A DNA stretch of 64,000 nucleotides from Augochlora pura (Eukaryota > Arthropoda > Insecta > Hymenoptera > Halictidae). Shown piece after piece: positions 1-12,184 of the stretch. Both the position numbers and the translations under genes were made by a program. Below the pieces are notes generated by a model. It did not search any database and was not told the origin of the DNA. It worked only from the letters and a program-made list of their open reading frames with translations. The stretch spans positions 2,666,001-2,730,000 of the forward strand of contig NC_135772.1 of assembly GCF_028453695.1 (NCBI RefSeq), given 5' to 3'. The first letter of the stretch is position 1, and the number at the start of each line of letters is the position of its first letter.

Positions 1-470
1 GAGCGTGGACGGCTCCAGATATTAAGCCGCCGACGTTCGATCGCATTTCAGATTGCACAGGGCTTGGAATTCCGCGAGGGATTGAATGGGATCTCGTTGG
101 CCGCGCGCTCGCGGACGAAACGCGAACAGGGGATGCATATCCCCCCCTCTCCTCGCCTTTTCCGTGGGTGGTTAATCCGATTACGCGGAAAAATTTCGAT
201 ACGCGCCGATACAGAGAGGCATCCGGATACGCGCGCACACAAGGGGGGTTGGGGCTCGCGATTCTTTTGCGCTCCGAATCCGCCCGCCGCTCATATCTGT
301 GGCGGTACCATGCCGGAACTAACGCGCCCGCTACCCTGCCTACGAATATTTCTATCCCGTTAGAAACGCGACGATCTGTGCGCGCGCACGATCGGCTCTA
401 ATTTTCGCGTTCGATTTCGTATAATATCGTCGAGTTGATTTTAATCTCGTTTCACGCTGCGATAATCTCG
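1..470. other. GC/CpG-rich block, no gene supported
   Basis: CpG-rich sequence with short overlapping open frames on both strands and no recognisable domain, splice pattern or repeat. The frames are what GC-rich DNA poor in stop codons gives by chance. It could be a promoter or untranslated exon of a gene to the left, but nothing here decides that. Confidence 0.5.
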
Positions 471-979
471 TTTTTACGATTCTTGAGCAATTCTTCGACA
501 ATTTTTATCGTTACGATATAGACCTTTTCTTTATTTTTTTAAACCATGATATTTTTTATAAAATGCGATTTTTGGTTTATATTATTTTATGGCAAATATT
601 GCGGCAGAGATGCAACGTACGCTTTTTCTTTTACTTTCAGCGACGAGATGAATTTTTAAGAAGAGCGAATAATTAATGTGGGCTTTTATCGATTTTTAAT
701 GAATGTTATGGTAGTATCTGTTGAAAGTCATTGTGAATTATAGTGATCGTTAATTGAATATAGTTATTTTCTAGGGTTTCGAGAAACCAGCCGATTGATG
801 CACAATGGTTCAGTTTGGAAAATTCAGTGACAATTTATTATTATTTTAGAATCGTTAGACACTGCAACGTAACTAACAATAGAAATAATTAAAAACAGTA
901 ATTTCTATTTAATGATAATTAATTTTGCGTTTGTAGACGATAAATTTGCATTTTCATTGCGATTGCATTTTCATTTGAT
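471..979. other. AT-rich stretch, nothing recognised
   Basis: AT-rich sequence with stop codons in all frames. No gene, RNA or repeat structure was recognised. Confidence 0.5.
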
Positions 980-1370
980 GTCTATTTAAAATCTGAGCAT
1001 CGTAGACCTTCATAAATTAATAGTAACTATAATACCTAATCAGTACTATTAATTTCTCAATTTTTAAGGTCTATAGACATTTCTAAAGCAACAATACCTA
1101 AACTAATTAATCAATATTATTAATTCTTCAATTTTTAAAGTCCGCAGAGCCTTTGTGAAGGCATCTATTTATTCAGTATAATTAATTTCTTTATTCCCGA
1201 GGTCTATAGACCCTTATAAAGCAACAATAACTGAAATATATATTCAATATCATCAATTCCTTAATTTCTCATATCCATACACCTTCCTAAATCAATAATA
1301 CCTAAAATATTCAGTCACCATCCTCAATTTCTTCGTTTCCAATATCCATAAACATTTCCAACTATTACCA
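980..1370. repeat. Degenerate tandem repeat, about 70-bp unit
   Basis: About five diverged units share an ATTAATTTCTCAATTTTT-like start, a GGTCTATAGAC-like middle and an AAAGCAACAATACCTAAA-like end. Copies are strongly diverged, so the array is old. Confidence 0.55.
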
Positions 1371-1494
1371 TAATTATTACCATAAACATTGTACACATCA
1401 CTACAATGTAATTAACACTACACCCTAATCATCGCTACGAATAATTACCACACACTTCTAAACAATTTTCAATCTATAAAAATTGACTTTCTCC

Positions 1495-2016
1495 TTAACC
1501 CTTTCGTTACGGGTGCCGATTATAGTCGGCGTCCTTGCGACGCGTGCTGCGTGTACGGGTGCCGACTATAATCCGTATATAGTACTATATAAATGTAATA
1601 TATATGTATAATACAATACAATAAACTGCAATTCAATAAAATATAATAAAATACAATAAATTACAATACAATACAATACAAATATAATGTAATGTAATGT
1701 AATACAATACAATATAATACAATATAATATAATGTAATATAATATAATACAATACAATATAATACAATATAATATAATGTAATATAATACAATACAATAT
1801 AATACAATATAATATAATGTAATATAATATAATGCAATATAATACAATACAATATAATATAATGTAATATAATATAATGCAATATAATATAATGCAATAT
1901 AATATAATACAATATAATACAATGTAATATAATATAACGTAATGCAATATAAGATTACAAATGACCCGTTCCATGGCGTCATTCAGCGGGGCAGACTGCC
2001 GTAGCGAAAGGGTTAA
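1495..2016. mobile_element. TTAA-flanked MITE (piggyBac-type), family A
   Basis: The element has TTAA at both ends and terminal inverted repeats CCCTTTCGTTACGG and CCCTTTCGCTACGG (13 of 14 match). There is no transposase. TTAA duplication with ends starting CCC is the hallmark of piggyBac-type elements, so this is probably a non-autonomous copy. The centre is a long AT microsatellite. A second, truncated copy lies at 10570. Confidence 0.75.
1611..1952. repeat. 5-bp periodic microsatellite (TAATA/CAATA) inside a MITE
   Basis: Runs of TAATA, CAATA and TAATG units with few interruptions fill the core of the family A MITE. A 5-bp period lacks stop codons in several minus-strand frames and gives spurious Tyr/Ile/Leu-rich frames of up to 165 codons. 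These are not proteins. Confidence 0.85.
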
Positions 2017-2720
2017 ACGCCACTGAATTGTTCCCACTGGGCCGCTAGTGCGCCGCAGAGAAGCCATAGCTTCTCGATCGAAAGATTCGTAGAACCGAGA
2101 GGCGAACGCAACGCGGCGTGGACGGCGCATCGGCGAACGGATGTTTTAGAGCCCCGGGTACGGACAGTGAATATCGGTGTCGGATTGAACGGAACGCAAA
2201 TAATCCAGAATGCTGGAGAGCAGGGCGGCGGGCAACACAACGGCCGACGACGATTCGTGAAATAAATTTCGCCGGATTGGTGCATGCGTCTTCGCGCGGT
2301 CGCAGTGTATTTGCGGTGTGGCGTGTGCATCGCGCGCGCACACGTCTTGGTACCGGGCGCTATTTACTCGTCGGAAAAGTTCGCGGCACAGAGAGAGAGA
2401 GAGAGAGAGAGGGCGGCGGGGGAGTGTTTTACGTGAACTCGGAAGTTGGCTAACGTGGTCAGGTAGGTGACCACCGACGGAAATTGGAACAGACGAACCG
2501 TGGTTCTGCACGGTGAAGGAAGAGAGAAACCGAAGGGGTGGAAAAGAGAGAAACCAGAGGGGTGGAAGAGAGAGAGACGCGGCTCACGGTGTGAGACAAA
2601 AGACGCGGGGGAAATGTCGCTTGAAAACCGGCGGACGCTTTTAAACCGAGATGTCTTATTATCTGGTTAACGCGTCGATGTTGTATCGTAGCGGAAGAGT
2701 CGATGCGCGCGCTCGGAAAT
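2017..2720. other. GC-rich block with (GA)n tract, no gene supported
   Basis: CpG-rich block with a GA tract at about 2391-2410 and a short purine-rich repeat (GGGGTGGAAAAGAGAG-like, about 2520-2575). A donor-like CAG|GTAGGT lies at about 2461. It could be an untranslated first exon or promoter. No domain was found in any frame. Confidence 0.4.
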
Positions 2721-3385
2721 CTTTATTTAACGCGAGGGTATTGTGACTCTTCTTTATATACCTTATATATATCTTATTAGAATATTTTTATTACATAAAT
2801 AATGATAATATTGATAATAATAAGAAGAAGAATTGCTGTGATTATAGCAAGTCGTCAATATTTTATTTCCGTAATAAATATAAATGAAAATAGATATTTA
2901 ACACGTTCTTTTTCGAGCTCTGTTTTATTCGATTCTTCGCACTGGTGATACTTTACTAAAACTTCATATATTATACATAAATATCATCGCACATATAGTA
3001 ATAAATATTACGACCCATTCTAGTGGCAAAAATTAATTCTTTTAAATTTGTTGTAAATTATTATGTCGGCGCGCCGAAAGGTATGAAAGCATGTACCATC
3101 GGCGGTACACGTGGCATGGAACGCCTTAAATAATTATAGAAAATTCGAATACACAATATGAGATCCGATCGTTGAAATTTATACAATTTTCCGTATAAAT
3201 TTGGTATAGTTAACCTTCAATAACACTGTAATTAATTTTCATTTCAGTAAATATCACGCATTTCTAAATTAACAGAAAGCAACTCTACATTGCTAGAGCG
3301 TACCTTTAAATAAAAAATTATAATAAATAGTCAGTTAATCACAGATTACCATATATTAATTAATATATTAATAACATTATTAATA
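2721..3385. other. AT-rich stretch, nothing recognised
   Basis: AT-rich with stops in every frame. A small GC patch sits near 3065-3125. No gene or clear repeat was recognised. Confidence 0.45.
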
Positions 3386-5101
3386 GTTGTTAAAAGCTAC
3401 GTTTGTCAGCGTAATTAAGGACGAAAGCGGCGTTCAATTCGCCGCGTCGTCTCGCGAAGCCGCGATTCGAATGGAACACAGCTCCGTCTCGCGAGACAGA
3501 ATATTTCATATTTCGCTGGCTCCTTTAGACAGCGGAGAGCCAAGGGTTTCAGGGAGATGCTTCCGTGCGGGAACGTTGATCCTTTCAAAAATTTGATATC
3601 ATAAATTGCGGATTTATCTACGGAAACGTGGAGACGAAGCGAACACCGTCGAGGAGATTGTCGGGTTTCCGAATAATACTCCGCTGCATCGCCGGGAGAT
3701 GTAACGTCGCCCGGGCGGATTCTTTTTATTAAAACGTATAAAAAGAGCGACGCCGATATCGCGGTCCGCTTATCCTCGGATCCCGCGATACGATACCGCG
3801 AATTTTTCTAATGCTTATCGCCCTGGAAAATGGAGTTTGTTAACTGTTTTATACGACCGAGACGAGAGCTGTGGTTTGTTGAAGTAATTATTGTTTGATT
3901 CTTTTAGAAATATTGTTAGAAAGTGATATGGAAGAATATGGTTGCTACTTTTTTATATCTTTTTATTATTGTTACATTGTTATAGAATTTAACCATATAA
4001 ATATATTTATTATATATTTTTGCCTCGTGCGATAATAAAATCTTGAGTGAATAAACGTTAATATTTCATTCAATTATACGGCACAAAATTAAAAATTAAA
4101 GAATATAGATTCAGTGAGCGTTACTTATATTATAAATTATAAATTTGAAATTTTATTTCATATTATAATATTATATATATATCACATAATATGAGATCTG
4201 TCAATTTTGTCAATTTTAATGCAGAAAATAACACCGGCAATATTTATTTCAAAAATAAATCACTTAACCAAGTTTTAGGACACTTTGTACGGAAAAATGA
4301 TCAATCTCTGAGCCTATGGTAAATCCCATGGCGAATAATAAGATTTTTAATTTTTGTTCAAAGTCTTTGAAAGACGTCGATGCTTCAAAATAATAATTTC
4401 TTGTTAAGTTTTCCAAGTACTATATTATAAAGAATTTTTGAAAAATTTCCTATATTTCCAGTTATGATTTTTGAGATTATAAAAATTCTCAAATCATTGC
4501 TAACGATTGGCATTAGTATAGTAGACGTTTTTAATCGGCTACCTGTTCGGGCGAAGGGTTTCGTCGCGAGTGTACCGCGATTATGACTCTACCTCATGCG
4601 ATCACTATAATTACACGGCATCGCGGCGGCTATTAATCGATATCTCATTGCAGCATCTAATTACACCCGGTGAATGCTGCGGGCTGGTTTCCTCTTCTGG
4701 TTGATTAGGGGAAGGGACGTGGACTTAGTCTCTCATGCGAATATGTATGGCCCAGCATATTTGTACGCAATCACCCCTTATCTTTGGATGGACTTAACGA
4801 AGGCGTTTGTTTGAAACGAAATCCATTACCTGCTTCTGTCTAATCTTCGCCGAATAGCGCCGAAGATAGCGGCAACATGGCCGCGCTGTCGGCGATATTA
4901 AATAAACTGTACCGTTTAATATTTTAGGCTAATATATTGCGGTGAAAATGAATTGAATGTTTCAGAAAAAAAAAACGTTTCATTAAGGAAATAGTTTTAT
5001 TGTTATAGAGGGTGTTAATTGTCTTAGTAACAGCGGGCTGAAATTTTATTTTATATTGATATAATTTTTACATAACTTTGAAATAATTTTAAAATAATTT
5101 T
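3386..5101. other. Mixed GC patches and AT-rich DNA, no gene supported
   Basis: GC-richer patches at 3410-3860 and 4530-4900 sit in AT-rich sequence. A 69-codon frame at 3387-3596 has no recognisable domain or supporting splice sites. The stretch ends at an assembly gap. Confidence 0.45.
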
Positions 5102-5201
5102 NNNNNNNNNNNNNNNNNNNNNNNNNNNNNNNNNNNNNNNNNNNNNNNNNNNNNNNNNNNNNNNNNNNNNNNNNNNNNNNNNNNNNNNNNNNNNNNNNNN
5201 N
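5102..5201. other. Assembly gap (100 N)
   Basis: Exactly 100 N, the usual placeholder for a gap of unknown length. A 29-bp tandem array starts right after it, which probably explains the break. Confidence 0.95.
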
Positions 5202-5325
5202 ATTAATATTAATATCGATATTACTGTTCTCTTAATATTAATATCGATATTACTGTTCTCTTAATATTAATATCGATATTACTGTTCTATTAATATTAAT
5301 ATCGGTATTACTATTTCATTAATAT
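5202..5325. repeat. 29-bp tandem repeat beside the gap
   Basis: Four units of 29 bp, each containing TAATATTAATATCGATATTA followed by CTGTTCTCT. The first three are near identical and the last is diverged. True length is unknown because the array abuts the gap. Confidence 0.85.
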
Positions 5326-5436
5326 TCCTATGATTATAACTTATCAAGAAAGCTCTAGATGACCTATGTTCATATAACATTTTTTTCTAACTCCGTGCCA
5401 TAGAATACACTGACAAAGTTTGGACATTAAAATTTG

Positions 5437-5449
5437 GAACACCCTGTAT
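5437..5449. mobile_element. Possible DNA-transposon terminus (ACACCCTGTA)
   Basis: GGAACACCCTGTATA resembles the ends of many TA-inserting insect DNA elements, which finish CACCCTG|TA. No matching 5' terminus was found, so only one end is visible. A similar CACCCTGTATA lies at about 55094. Confidence 0.3.
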
Positions 5450-5644
5450 ATATATATATACATATGACAGCAGTCTCAATTCGAGAAAGTATTCGCCGAC
5501 ACGGGTTTCCAGTATTCGACCGCTCGATTTTGTCTTCGGCGGGTGGCATAAAGGGTTCGTCAGTACAAGAATCGTGGGAGGCGCGCTCCGCGGTGGGAAT
5601 TAACCTAGGCGACTTCCTCTCGTCGTGCTCACGTACCCACCGTT

Positions 5645-5645
<1 letters not shown>

Positions 5646-5715
<70 letters not shown>
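5646..5715. repeat. (CA)35 microsatellite
   Basis: An uninterrupted CA run of 70 bp. It makes artificial Thr-His and Val-Cys frames on the two strands. Confidence 0.97.
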
Positions 5716-5716
<1 letters not shown>

Positions 5717-5955
5717 GCAACCATGGTGTACACGCCTTCGGTCTGGCACGCCGGTCGACTAACAATGAGGAGGATCGTCCGCGAGTCCTTCGCCATGATT
5801 CCACGTATGAGCGAGGTGTCCCCCCCTGTGCAACTACAAGTTTCCATGTACCACGGAATGCGGACGGCTTGAACCCCTTCCTTGAACCATCGGCCACGTG
5901 CTTCCGCGAGACGAGGAAGAATCAGGGGACCGTCATAGACGAATCGGATGGTCGG

Positions 5956-6110
5956 TTTAACAACCCCTTGCCATTCTTTAACGAGTCAGACTCGTGATGG
6001 GGGATTTTTATAACGATAAGGAGTCTTATACGAACATTCATACGTTCCTTTAACACGTTGAGCGCCGCGTCAGTCATCGGCGACTGACAGTGTGAAATAT
6101 GATATAAAAC
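5956..6110. mobile_element. Fragments of TTAA-type MITE ends
   Basis: CCCCTTGCCATTCTTTAACG followed by AGTCAGACTCGTGATGG matches the family B end seen at 8375. From 6052, TTAACACGTTGAGCGCCG followed by a GTCAGTC...GACTGAC hairpin looks like another TTAA element end. Partner ends were not found. Confidence 0.4.
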
Positions 6111-6180
6111 TAAAAAGATTTACATCGTTTCAAGTTGTTGCCTAATATTTATTGAAAGTCCACGGCCCGAAACGATTCCG

Positions 6181-6591
6181 CCGTTGCTGGAATCGCGTTC
6201 TCGTACGAGCAACCGCGAACCGTCCCGATTCTTAGCCGGCTCGTCGAAGATCAATGAGACGTCAAACAGGAATATTCGGGGAAGTAATCTCTGTCGACAG
6301 TTCGACGGAGGAGGGGGAGGAGGGAAAAAGATTCGAGCATTTCGGGATCCGAGTGGGCATCCGCCGAACAGATATTCCCAGGAGCAATTGGAGGGCCGAT
6401 TACCCGGGGATTACTGCAATTGCCGAGGCACGGGTTCTCTCCTCCCCCCCCCCCCCCCTCCCACCCTCTCCTATACTTCCAAGGCTATTGATATTCAACT
6501 AGGAGCACGCCAGGGTAATTTCCCGTGGTCTGATTGTGAGTATCCTCCTCCCCTACGGCGGTATCCTCTGAAGACTACGCGACGGCCTTGT

Positions 6592-6636
<45 letters not shown>

Positions 6637-6800
6637 CTCGAACGTATTTAGGTCCGCTCGCCCGAACTTACGATTCCCCGCGGTCGATTACTTTGAGGCA
6701 ACGAGACGCCAAACGGCGTCTTCTCGTCTTGGTCAAACTTCTGCCGGGGAGATTGAGCACGCTAATAACATAATCTTGGCATAAGCTTGAGTATACTAAT
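6181..6800. other. GC-rich block with poly-C and (CT)n tracts
   Basis: CpG-rich block holding a run of 15 C (6444-6458) and a CT microsatellite (6594-6630). Open frames here run through these tracts and show no domain. Confidence 0.5.
6594..6630. repeat. (CT)n microsatellite
   Basis: Uninterrupted CT dinucleotides, about 37 bp, within a GC-rich block. Confidence 0.95.
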
Positions 6801-6950
6801 CCCGTGATCGCGCGGATATCGCGAAGTGTTATAACTGAATCGCAGAGAACGCATATTTCTTTGGAAATAGACCTACGATACCTGGACAGAATTTTTGATT
6901 ATGTTATGGGGTTTGTGATTTAATTTTAAAGGGTTGTTTTATCTCTACCT

Positions 6951-7136
6951 AGATAATTCTTATATCAACGAAGTTTAGGTTTGAATAATTGTTAAGCAGT
7001 GAAACTGTTGATAGGAGTCACAATATTCAATTTCGTATGTATAAAAGTGCACTCCGTTGCATAGATTAGAAACACCATGAACCAGGAAAATTATTTCAAA
7101 TTTACAGATAAAATGACTTCGAGTGCAAAGGATTAA
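6951..7136. mobile_element. 3' part of family C TTAA MITE
   Basis: Ends with CTTCGAGTGCAAAGGATTAA and shares an internal GTATGTATAAAAGTGCACT-like block with the copies at 12010, 31595 and 33472. The 5' end is not recognisable, so the copy is truncated or heavily diverged. Confidence 0.6.
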
Positions 7137-7189
7137 TGTTAATTAATTCTGTATTGTAAATATATTGTAATGGATCGTGACAAATATAA

Positions 7190-7261
7190 AATAAGTAATA
7201 AATAAGTAATTACTTATCATGTTGCTCTCAACGTTAAGTAATTATTTATTTATTACTTATT
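7190..7261. repeat. 27-bp inverted repeat (hairpin)
   Basis: Arms 7190-7216 and 7235-7261 are inverted copies with a single mismatch, separated by 18 bp. The arms are built of AATAAGTAATAAATAAG-like sequence. No gene is associated. Confidence 0.8.
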
Positions 7262-7329
7262 ATATTATTATTACTACTTGGATATATTATATATTTAAAT
7301 ATTACAATTATATAATATATCTAAGCGCC

Positions 7330-8012
7330 CATATATGGCCACGATAGGGGATGATCTAATTCCACGACCGAAGAGTACCATAATATACCTCGTGTATATT
7401 CGGTGGTTTCGTTTCAGAGAAATCTGATTTCTCGCGGTGTCCTCAAGAAGGCGTCTTCAATTATCGCGATCGGTTCCTACGTTCTATCCGAGGGCCGACG
7501 GCGTTCCGGAAACCGGAGAACGGCGTAAGTAAGACAAGGTGGAGGGGTGGGGTGGAGAGAAAGGGTATAGAGAGGGCGGTTATTCTTCTTGGCATGCAGA
7601 TCAGGCACGTTCCACGAGGCACCGAGCGCGGCTTTATCTCTCTCGACGGGGGTCTGGTCTTGAATATAAGATTCGCTAATACATTTTTATCGCTGATAAA
7701 ACCCGCGTCTTTACACGTAGCGGCGCCGGTATCTGAGCGCGCGCCGTGTCGGTTTTTAAGCAAAACGTCAACAACCCCCACGCCATCTTGGAAACTAGCA
7801 CGCCGATAGGTCATTTCACGAATACGGAAAATCTTGCTCCCTTCGCTTAGGGATCGTTTTGGAGTTTCGATGAAATTGATGATTGGTTGGTAATTGTCTC
7901 CAGTGGAAAGGGGTGGACGATTAAATTGGCAAATTAGGTTAAATAAGGTTACAGATATAGGTTAGAGCGATGCCTATCTTGTAGCGTTATCTTATTATAG
8001 CTATTCAAAGCG
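7330..8012. other. GC-rich block, no gene supported
   Basis: Open frames of 85-117 codons on both strands at 7461-7814 overlap and have no domain. A donor-like GTAAGT is present near 7526, but no start, acceptor or partner exon could be tied to it. Confidence 0.4.
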
Positions 8013-8340
8013 TTAACCCCTCGATATATGATATATTATATTTATAATTGAAGCTTTTTTTATTGTAATAATCTCGTCGAAAATAATTCTTAATATTGCA
8101 TATATTATGACACTTAGATATTTGTAATATATATAATAATATAATGTAGATTTATAATAGCACGATACACTGTTTATAAATTTTGAAGTAAAAGGGGTTG
8201 GTTATGTCAAGGTTCCCCCCAGCTAGAAGAGATTAATTATTAATTGTATATTAACGTAAAAACTTCGATAAGTATTTGAGGATTTTTCTAAGATTTTTTA
8301 AAGCCTGGAATAATAAAAGAATTATTTTTAAAATTGATGA
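8013..8340. repeat. Dispersed repeat, copy 1 (paired with 13102-13460)
   Basis: Starts TTAACCCCTCG and contains an AAAGGGGTTG end near 8191. It continues into sequence shared with 13.3 kb, including AAAGCCTGGAATAATAAAAG and a common ATTAATTATTAATTGTATAT-like block. The conserved part extends past the MITE-like end, so the repeated unit is larger than a simple MITE. Confidence 0.65.
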
Positions 8341-8374
8341 TTATTGCGCGCCTAAGTTTGGTCAACCCTTGACT

Positions 8375-8656
8375 TTAACCCTTGTATTTTAACGAGTCAC
8401 ACTCGCGATGAAGATTTATGGTAATATCCTGTTAAGTATAATTATTATTTTGTTCTTCTAAGTCGAAATAAAATTCTGTCCTCTTACAAACAATATTTAA
8501 TTATTCTAGTAAATGTAGACTAATTAAATATTGATTTCTAGGAAACGTAGACATGCAATAAATATATAAATTTTCTCTTTTATTTTAAAGAATTATTATA
8601 ATCGAGAAGGTGCTCATTATTGCACCATTGAAGAAAATGGTACGGCAAGGGGTTAA
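8375..8656. mobile_element. TTAA-flanked MITE, family B
   Basis: TTAA at both ends, with CCCTTGTATTTTAACGAGTC at the left and an inverted CCCCTTGCCGTACCATTTTC at the right. It carries the subterminal ACGAGTCACACTCG palindrome. No coding capacity. Related copies lie at 17375, 20037 and 61755. Confidence 0.7.
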
Positions 8657-9420
8657 TTCATATAATAATTGATATAATAAAAATAAGAGAGCAAAATTTT
8701 ATTTCAATTTGAAAGAATGGAATTGCATCGATAATTTAACAAGTAAAAATGTATTATTTGCAATGAGAGTTGATATTTCAGTAAAATAAAAATTTGCAAT
8801 TGTAAGAAAGAGAAATAATATGTATATTGTTATCTTACCAGTCGTAGAATTTTTAAGGTGAATTGATTTGATATACTTGCGTCAAACTTGTGGAAAGAAA
8901 TGGATAGATGTTCTTCGAATATTCGTGTCTTACCTATAACAAATAATAAATAGAAATTGTTAGTATATATTACAAAGATAGAATTTAATGCGCAAATCTC
9001 GCAGAGTTGCCTTATATTTTAGAGTTTCTTTTGCTCTATATTATCGTAAAGAGAAATGTTGAGTAATTACCAAAGAAAAAATTACCAAAAATGTAGATAT
9101 AGAAATATTGTATAAATCAAACAAATGTTACATTTATATACGTACATATATATTTTAGAAATTTCACGAAAATAAGGAGAAGGAACTGAAAATTCACGTG
9201 AACTAAGTTAATGTTCGTAAAGTATGACAATTTATTATCTCTCGATAAATTTAACACTTTACCGACCAGAAGTCTGTAAATCGTTTTTCTCCCTTATTTT
9301 ATTATTATTTTTCTCCCTTATCAATGGGGTTTTATTATTACACACAGCTATTATTGAAATAAATGTATCAGATTGTGCTACTATAAGCTTAATTATTATT
9401 ATATAATTTTTTGAATATTA
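8657..9420. other. AT-rich stretch, nothing recognised
   Basis: AT-rich, stops in all frames. A 60-codon frame at 9224 has no domain and looks like chance. Confidence 0.5.
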
Positions 9421-10068
9421 TATATCGTGTTAAGAAGGGCCGGCGACAAGCGAAGCAATTTAAATTAGCATTACCGAGGCGCAAAGCGAAGAAATTTCAA
9501 CGCGTCGCGCGGACGGCAAAGGGTTAAGGGCCAAGCGTAGACACGCTCGCAAATCCAAGACTCATCCTCTGCATACATTCCTCGAGATCACGGTTGCTAG
9601 TAGGGAGAGACCATAAGAGAACTGAAGCAGTGACACACGGCCGCTCGTAAAACACCGCGAGAAACCGTTTTAAAGCAGCGGATACACGCGTAGCCGGTTT
9701 ATTATACTCTTCTCAACCATGGGGAGGTTAGGTTAACCCTATTCCATAGTTAACCCTGTCTTAGAGGGTGGCTGCGGACAGTTCCCGCGGAAATCCTCGC
9801 CGATCAAAAAACCAGTCTCTACGCGTATTTTCGCGCTGCCGGAAAAATATATCGCCAATAAATTTCTGCGACTTCCGGCTCGGATGCTGCTGCCTACAAC
9901 CCCTTTTGATTTATGAGCCCTGTGCGTCGACGCCGCTTTTTTTTTCCGACGGAGATATTCGAGCCGGGCGTGTGCCACTCCGCGCGAGCGACATTTGACA
10001 GGCTTTCGAGCAGAATTTCGACGGCGCGGCGTCTGCGAATACTCGCGTCGATGAAAGAGATCTCTCTC

Positions 10069-10110
<42 letters not shown>

Positions 10111-10200
10111 GATCATTTCGAGGAGAATTCGAAAGATTTATTCGATTCGGCGCGAAGGGATCGCCCTTTCTGACAACTGGGATATATCGACGCTTACCAG
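9421..10200. other. GC-rich block with (GA)n, MITE end at 9511-9527
   Basis: GACGGCAAAGGGTTAA at 9511-9527 looks like the right end of a TTAA element with no left end. The rest is CpG-rich with a GA tract. Frames on both strands through the GA tract are not convincing proteins. Confidence 0.45.
10071..10109. repeat. (GA)n microsatellite
   Basis: About 39 bp of GA. It is preceded by GAGATCTCTCTCATG, so its start can fold back as a hairpin. Confidence 0.95.
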
Positions 10201-10569
10201 CGAATTCGGAATTAAATCAATCCAACGATAACATTGCAAAATCTACTATGAAACGTTCGATGCTCGTGTTGCAAATATCTTTGCTCTTTGTAATTGTTAT
10301 TTCTACTGTTCAATATATATTTCATATTTCATATATATACATTATTACTATATGTATTATTTTATATTGATATATTATTTAAACTATCTTAACGCCGTTT
10401 CTACTTGTATGAAATAAATCAAAAGAATAAATTCGATTCATTTCATTATTACAATTTATTATTGCTTATTATTACTTTTATTATCACTTGCACCGTGTTT
10501 TATACTTCTACAATATAATTCTAATATATTCGATATAATTTTAACTGTATTACTATCGAAAAGACATTT

Positions 10570-10735
10570 TTAACCCTTTCGTTACGCTAGTTCGCTCCGC
10601 TGAAATGACGCTACGGAATTGGTTATTTCTAGTCTTATATTATATTATGATCTACTATAATAAATAATATTAAATTATATTATATTATATAATATTGTAC
10701 TGTATTTTACAAAACAGGAAAGAAATGACGCCATT
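10570..10735. mobile_element. Truncated family A TTAA MITE
   Basis: Begins TTAACCCTTTCGTTACG. It then matches, inverted, the right end of the 1495-2016 element, including CTCCGCTGAAATGACG and an AGTCTTATATTATATTATG stretch leading into AT microsatellite. The right end is not clear. Confidence 0.65.
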
Positions 10736-11317
10736 GGCCACGAACAATAATATATAACGAGTCCATTAAAAGCGATGTATTATAATAATTCGACTCGGTT
10801 ATTTATCGAGCACTGTAAAGAAACTTGCGATTCAATATTGGCATTCCGTGATGTAATGACGGCAATCAAGAATATTTGTAGATGAGTGACGGCGAGACAA
10901 AAATAAATACACCGCGCGCGCGCGCGCGACTCATGAATTTTCGTGGTCGAGCACACGCGACAGGAAAACGCTTTCAGTCGGCCGGGCGCTTCATTTCCTC
11001 CAATCGCGAGTGGAGTCGGAAAAGTGGCCTCCTTTGAACTTGTTCAACCGATTCGCCCGCTTCTCCGCGGGACTTCGAATATGCATTTAATTTATATCAA
11101 AGAGCACACGATTCCTTATACCGCGGCAGCAGCTACGGAGGCGGACCGCTTGGCGCGTGCGGAACTCTGGTAGAACCTCGCTAGCGTAAACACATTAAAT
11201 TTTTTCTTTGATCTTCCCCGTTCCCTACGCTCCGATAAATCATTTGATCGGGCGTGAGAAACGCTCCGCGCACTTAGGATGATCAGGTGGCGAGACGCGA
11301 AAGTCGAAAGCCGATTT
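10736..11317. other. GC-rich block, no gene supported
   Basis: CpG-rich with a (CG)8 run near 10913-10928. A 76-codon frame at 10943-11173 has no domain. Confidence 0.45.
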
Positions 11318-11420
11318 TTAACCCTTTGCGACGACTCTGAGGCGATTCTGAAGCGACGATGAAAATTGTTACAATATTTTCGAAAGGATTTTCAAGTTAC
11401 TGAATTAATTCATAGTCGAC
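11318..11420. mobile_element. 5' end of family C TTAA MITE
   Basis: TTAACCCTTTGCGACGACTC followed by the AAAATTGTTACAATATTTTCG block typical of family C left ends. No right end lies within 250 bp. The right-end fragment at 12010-12184 may be the other half of a copy split by later insertion or expansion. Confidence 0.5.
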
Positions 11421-12009
11421 TAATTGTTATATGGTACAAGTTATCGACACAATAGACAGATGATAAAAGAGCGATTAATATAATCAAATATACCCAAAGA
11501 AAAATAATATACAAATCAAATAGGAAACTACATTATAAGAATAATATAGCACGTAATATAATAATATAATATAAAAGAACGTGTAATAAAAATACTATAC
11601 TGGAGTGTTAAATGAAAGAAAGAAGAATATTATATCGCATTACGTTCCACATAAACTATGCTGTCGGAATCGACGAACGTGGAACATTTTCGCATAACTG
11701 AAACCGTATATTATTCTGCTGGGAAAATTCTGGGGAAATCTGATTAAATTTCCATTTAAATTGGATCGTTAAAGCCGCCGATAAAGTAAATCAATTTCTG
11801 AGTATTAACCGTACCGAGGTATTCATTTATATATTTTAATAACTGACGACAGACTATAATAACCGGTCAACTAATCAATCGAACTCGAAATGAAATGCAA
11901 GCGATGCTCAATTCCCCGTCACGCGTTCTCAAAAAACAGCCATAAATTAATTTCCAAACTGAGAAATATAGCAATTAATATTTTGATATTTAAGTAATAA
12001 TTCTGAGAT
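11421..12009. other. AT-rich stretch, nothing recognised
   Basis: No open frame of note and no clear repeat. Confidence 0.45.
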
Positions 12010-12184
12010 ACGTGACAAGATAATTATTATATTAACAAAGTTTAGACATAAGAAATTATTAAATAGTGAAAATGTTTTTGCAGTCAAAGAATTTTGTATG
12101 CATAAAACTGCATTTTGTTGCATAAAACAAAAATATTACGGGCCAGGAAAATTACTTCGTAAAAATGGCTTCGAAAGAGGTTAA
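12010..12184. mobile_element. 3' part of family C TTAA MITE
   Basis: Contains ACAAAGTTTAGACATAAG, a TGCATAAAACTGCATTTTG block and ends GGCTTCGAAAGAGGTTAA, matching the right halves at 6951 and 33472. Confidence 0.55.

Noticed and set aside
1566..2130. Tyr/Ile/Leu-rich frames of 83-165 codons
   Set aside because: They are translations of a 5-bp AT microsatellite inside a MITE.
5427..5997. Frames of 156-187 codons with Thr-His or Val-Cys runs
   Set aside because: They are driven by the (CA)35 tract. Both strands are open and the flanks have no domain.
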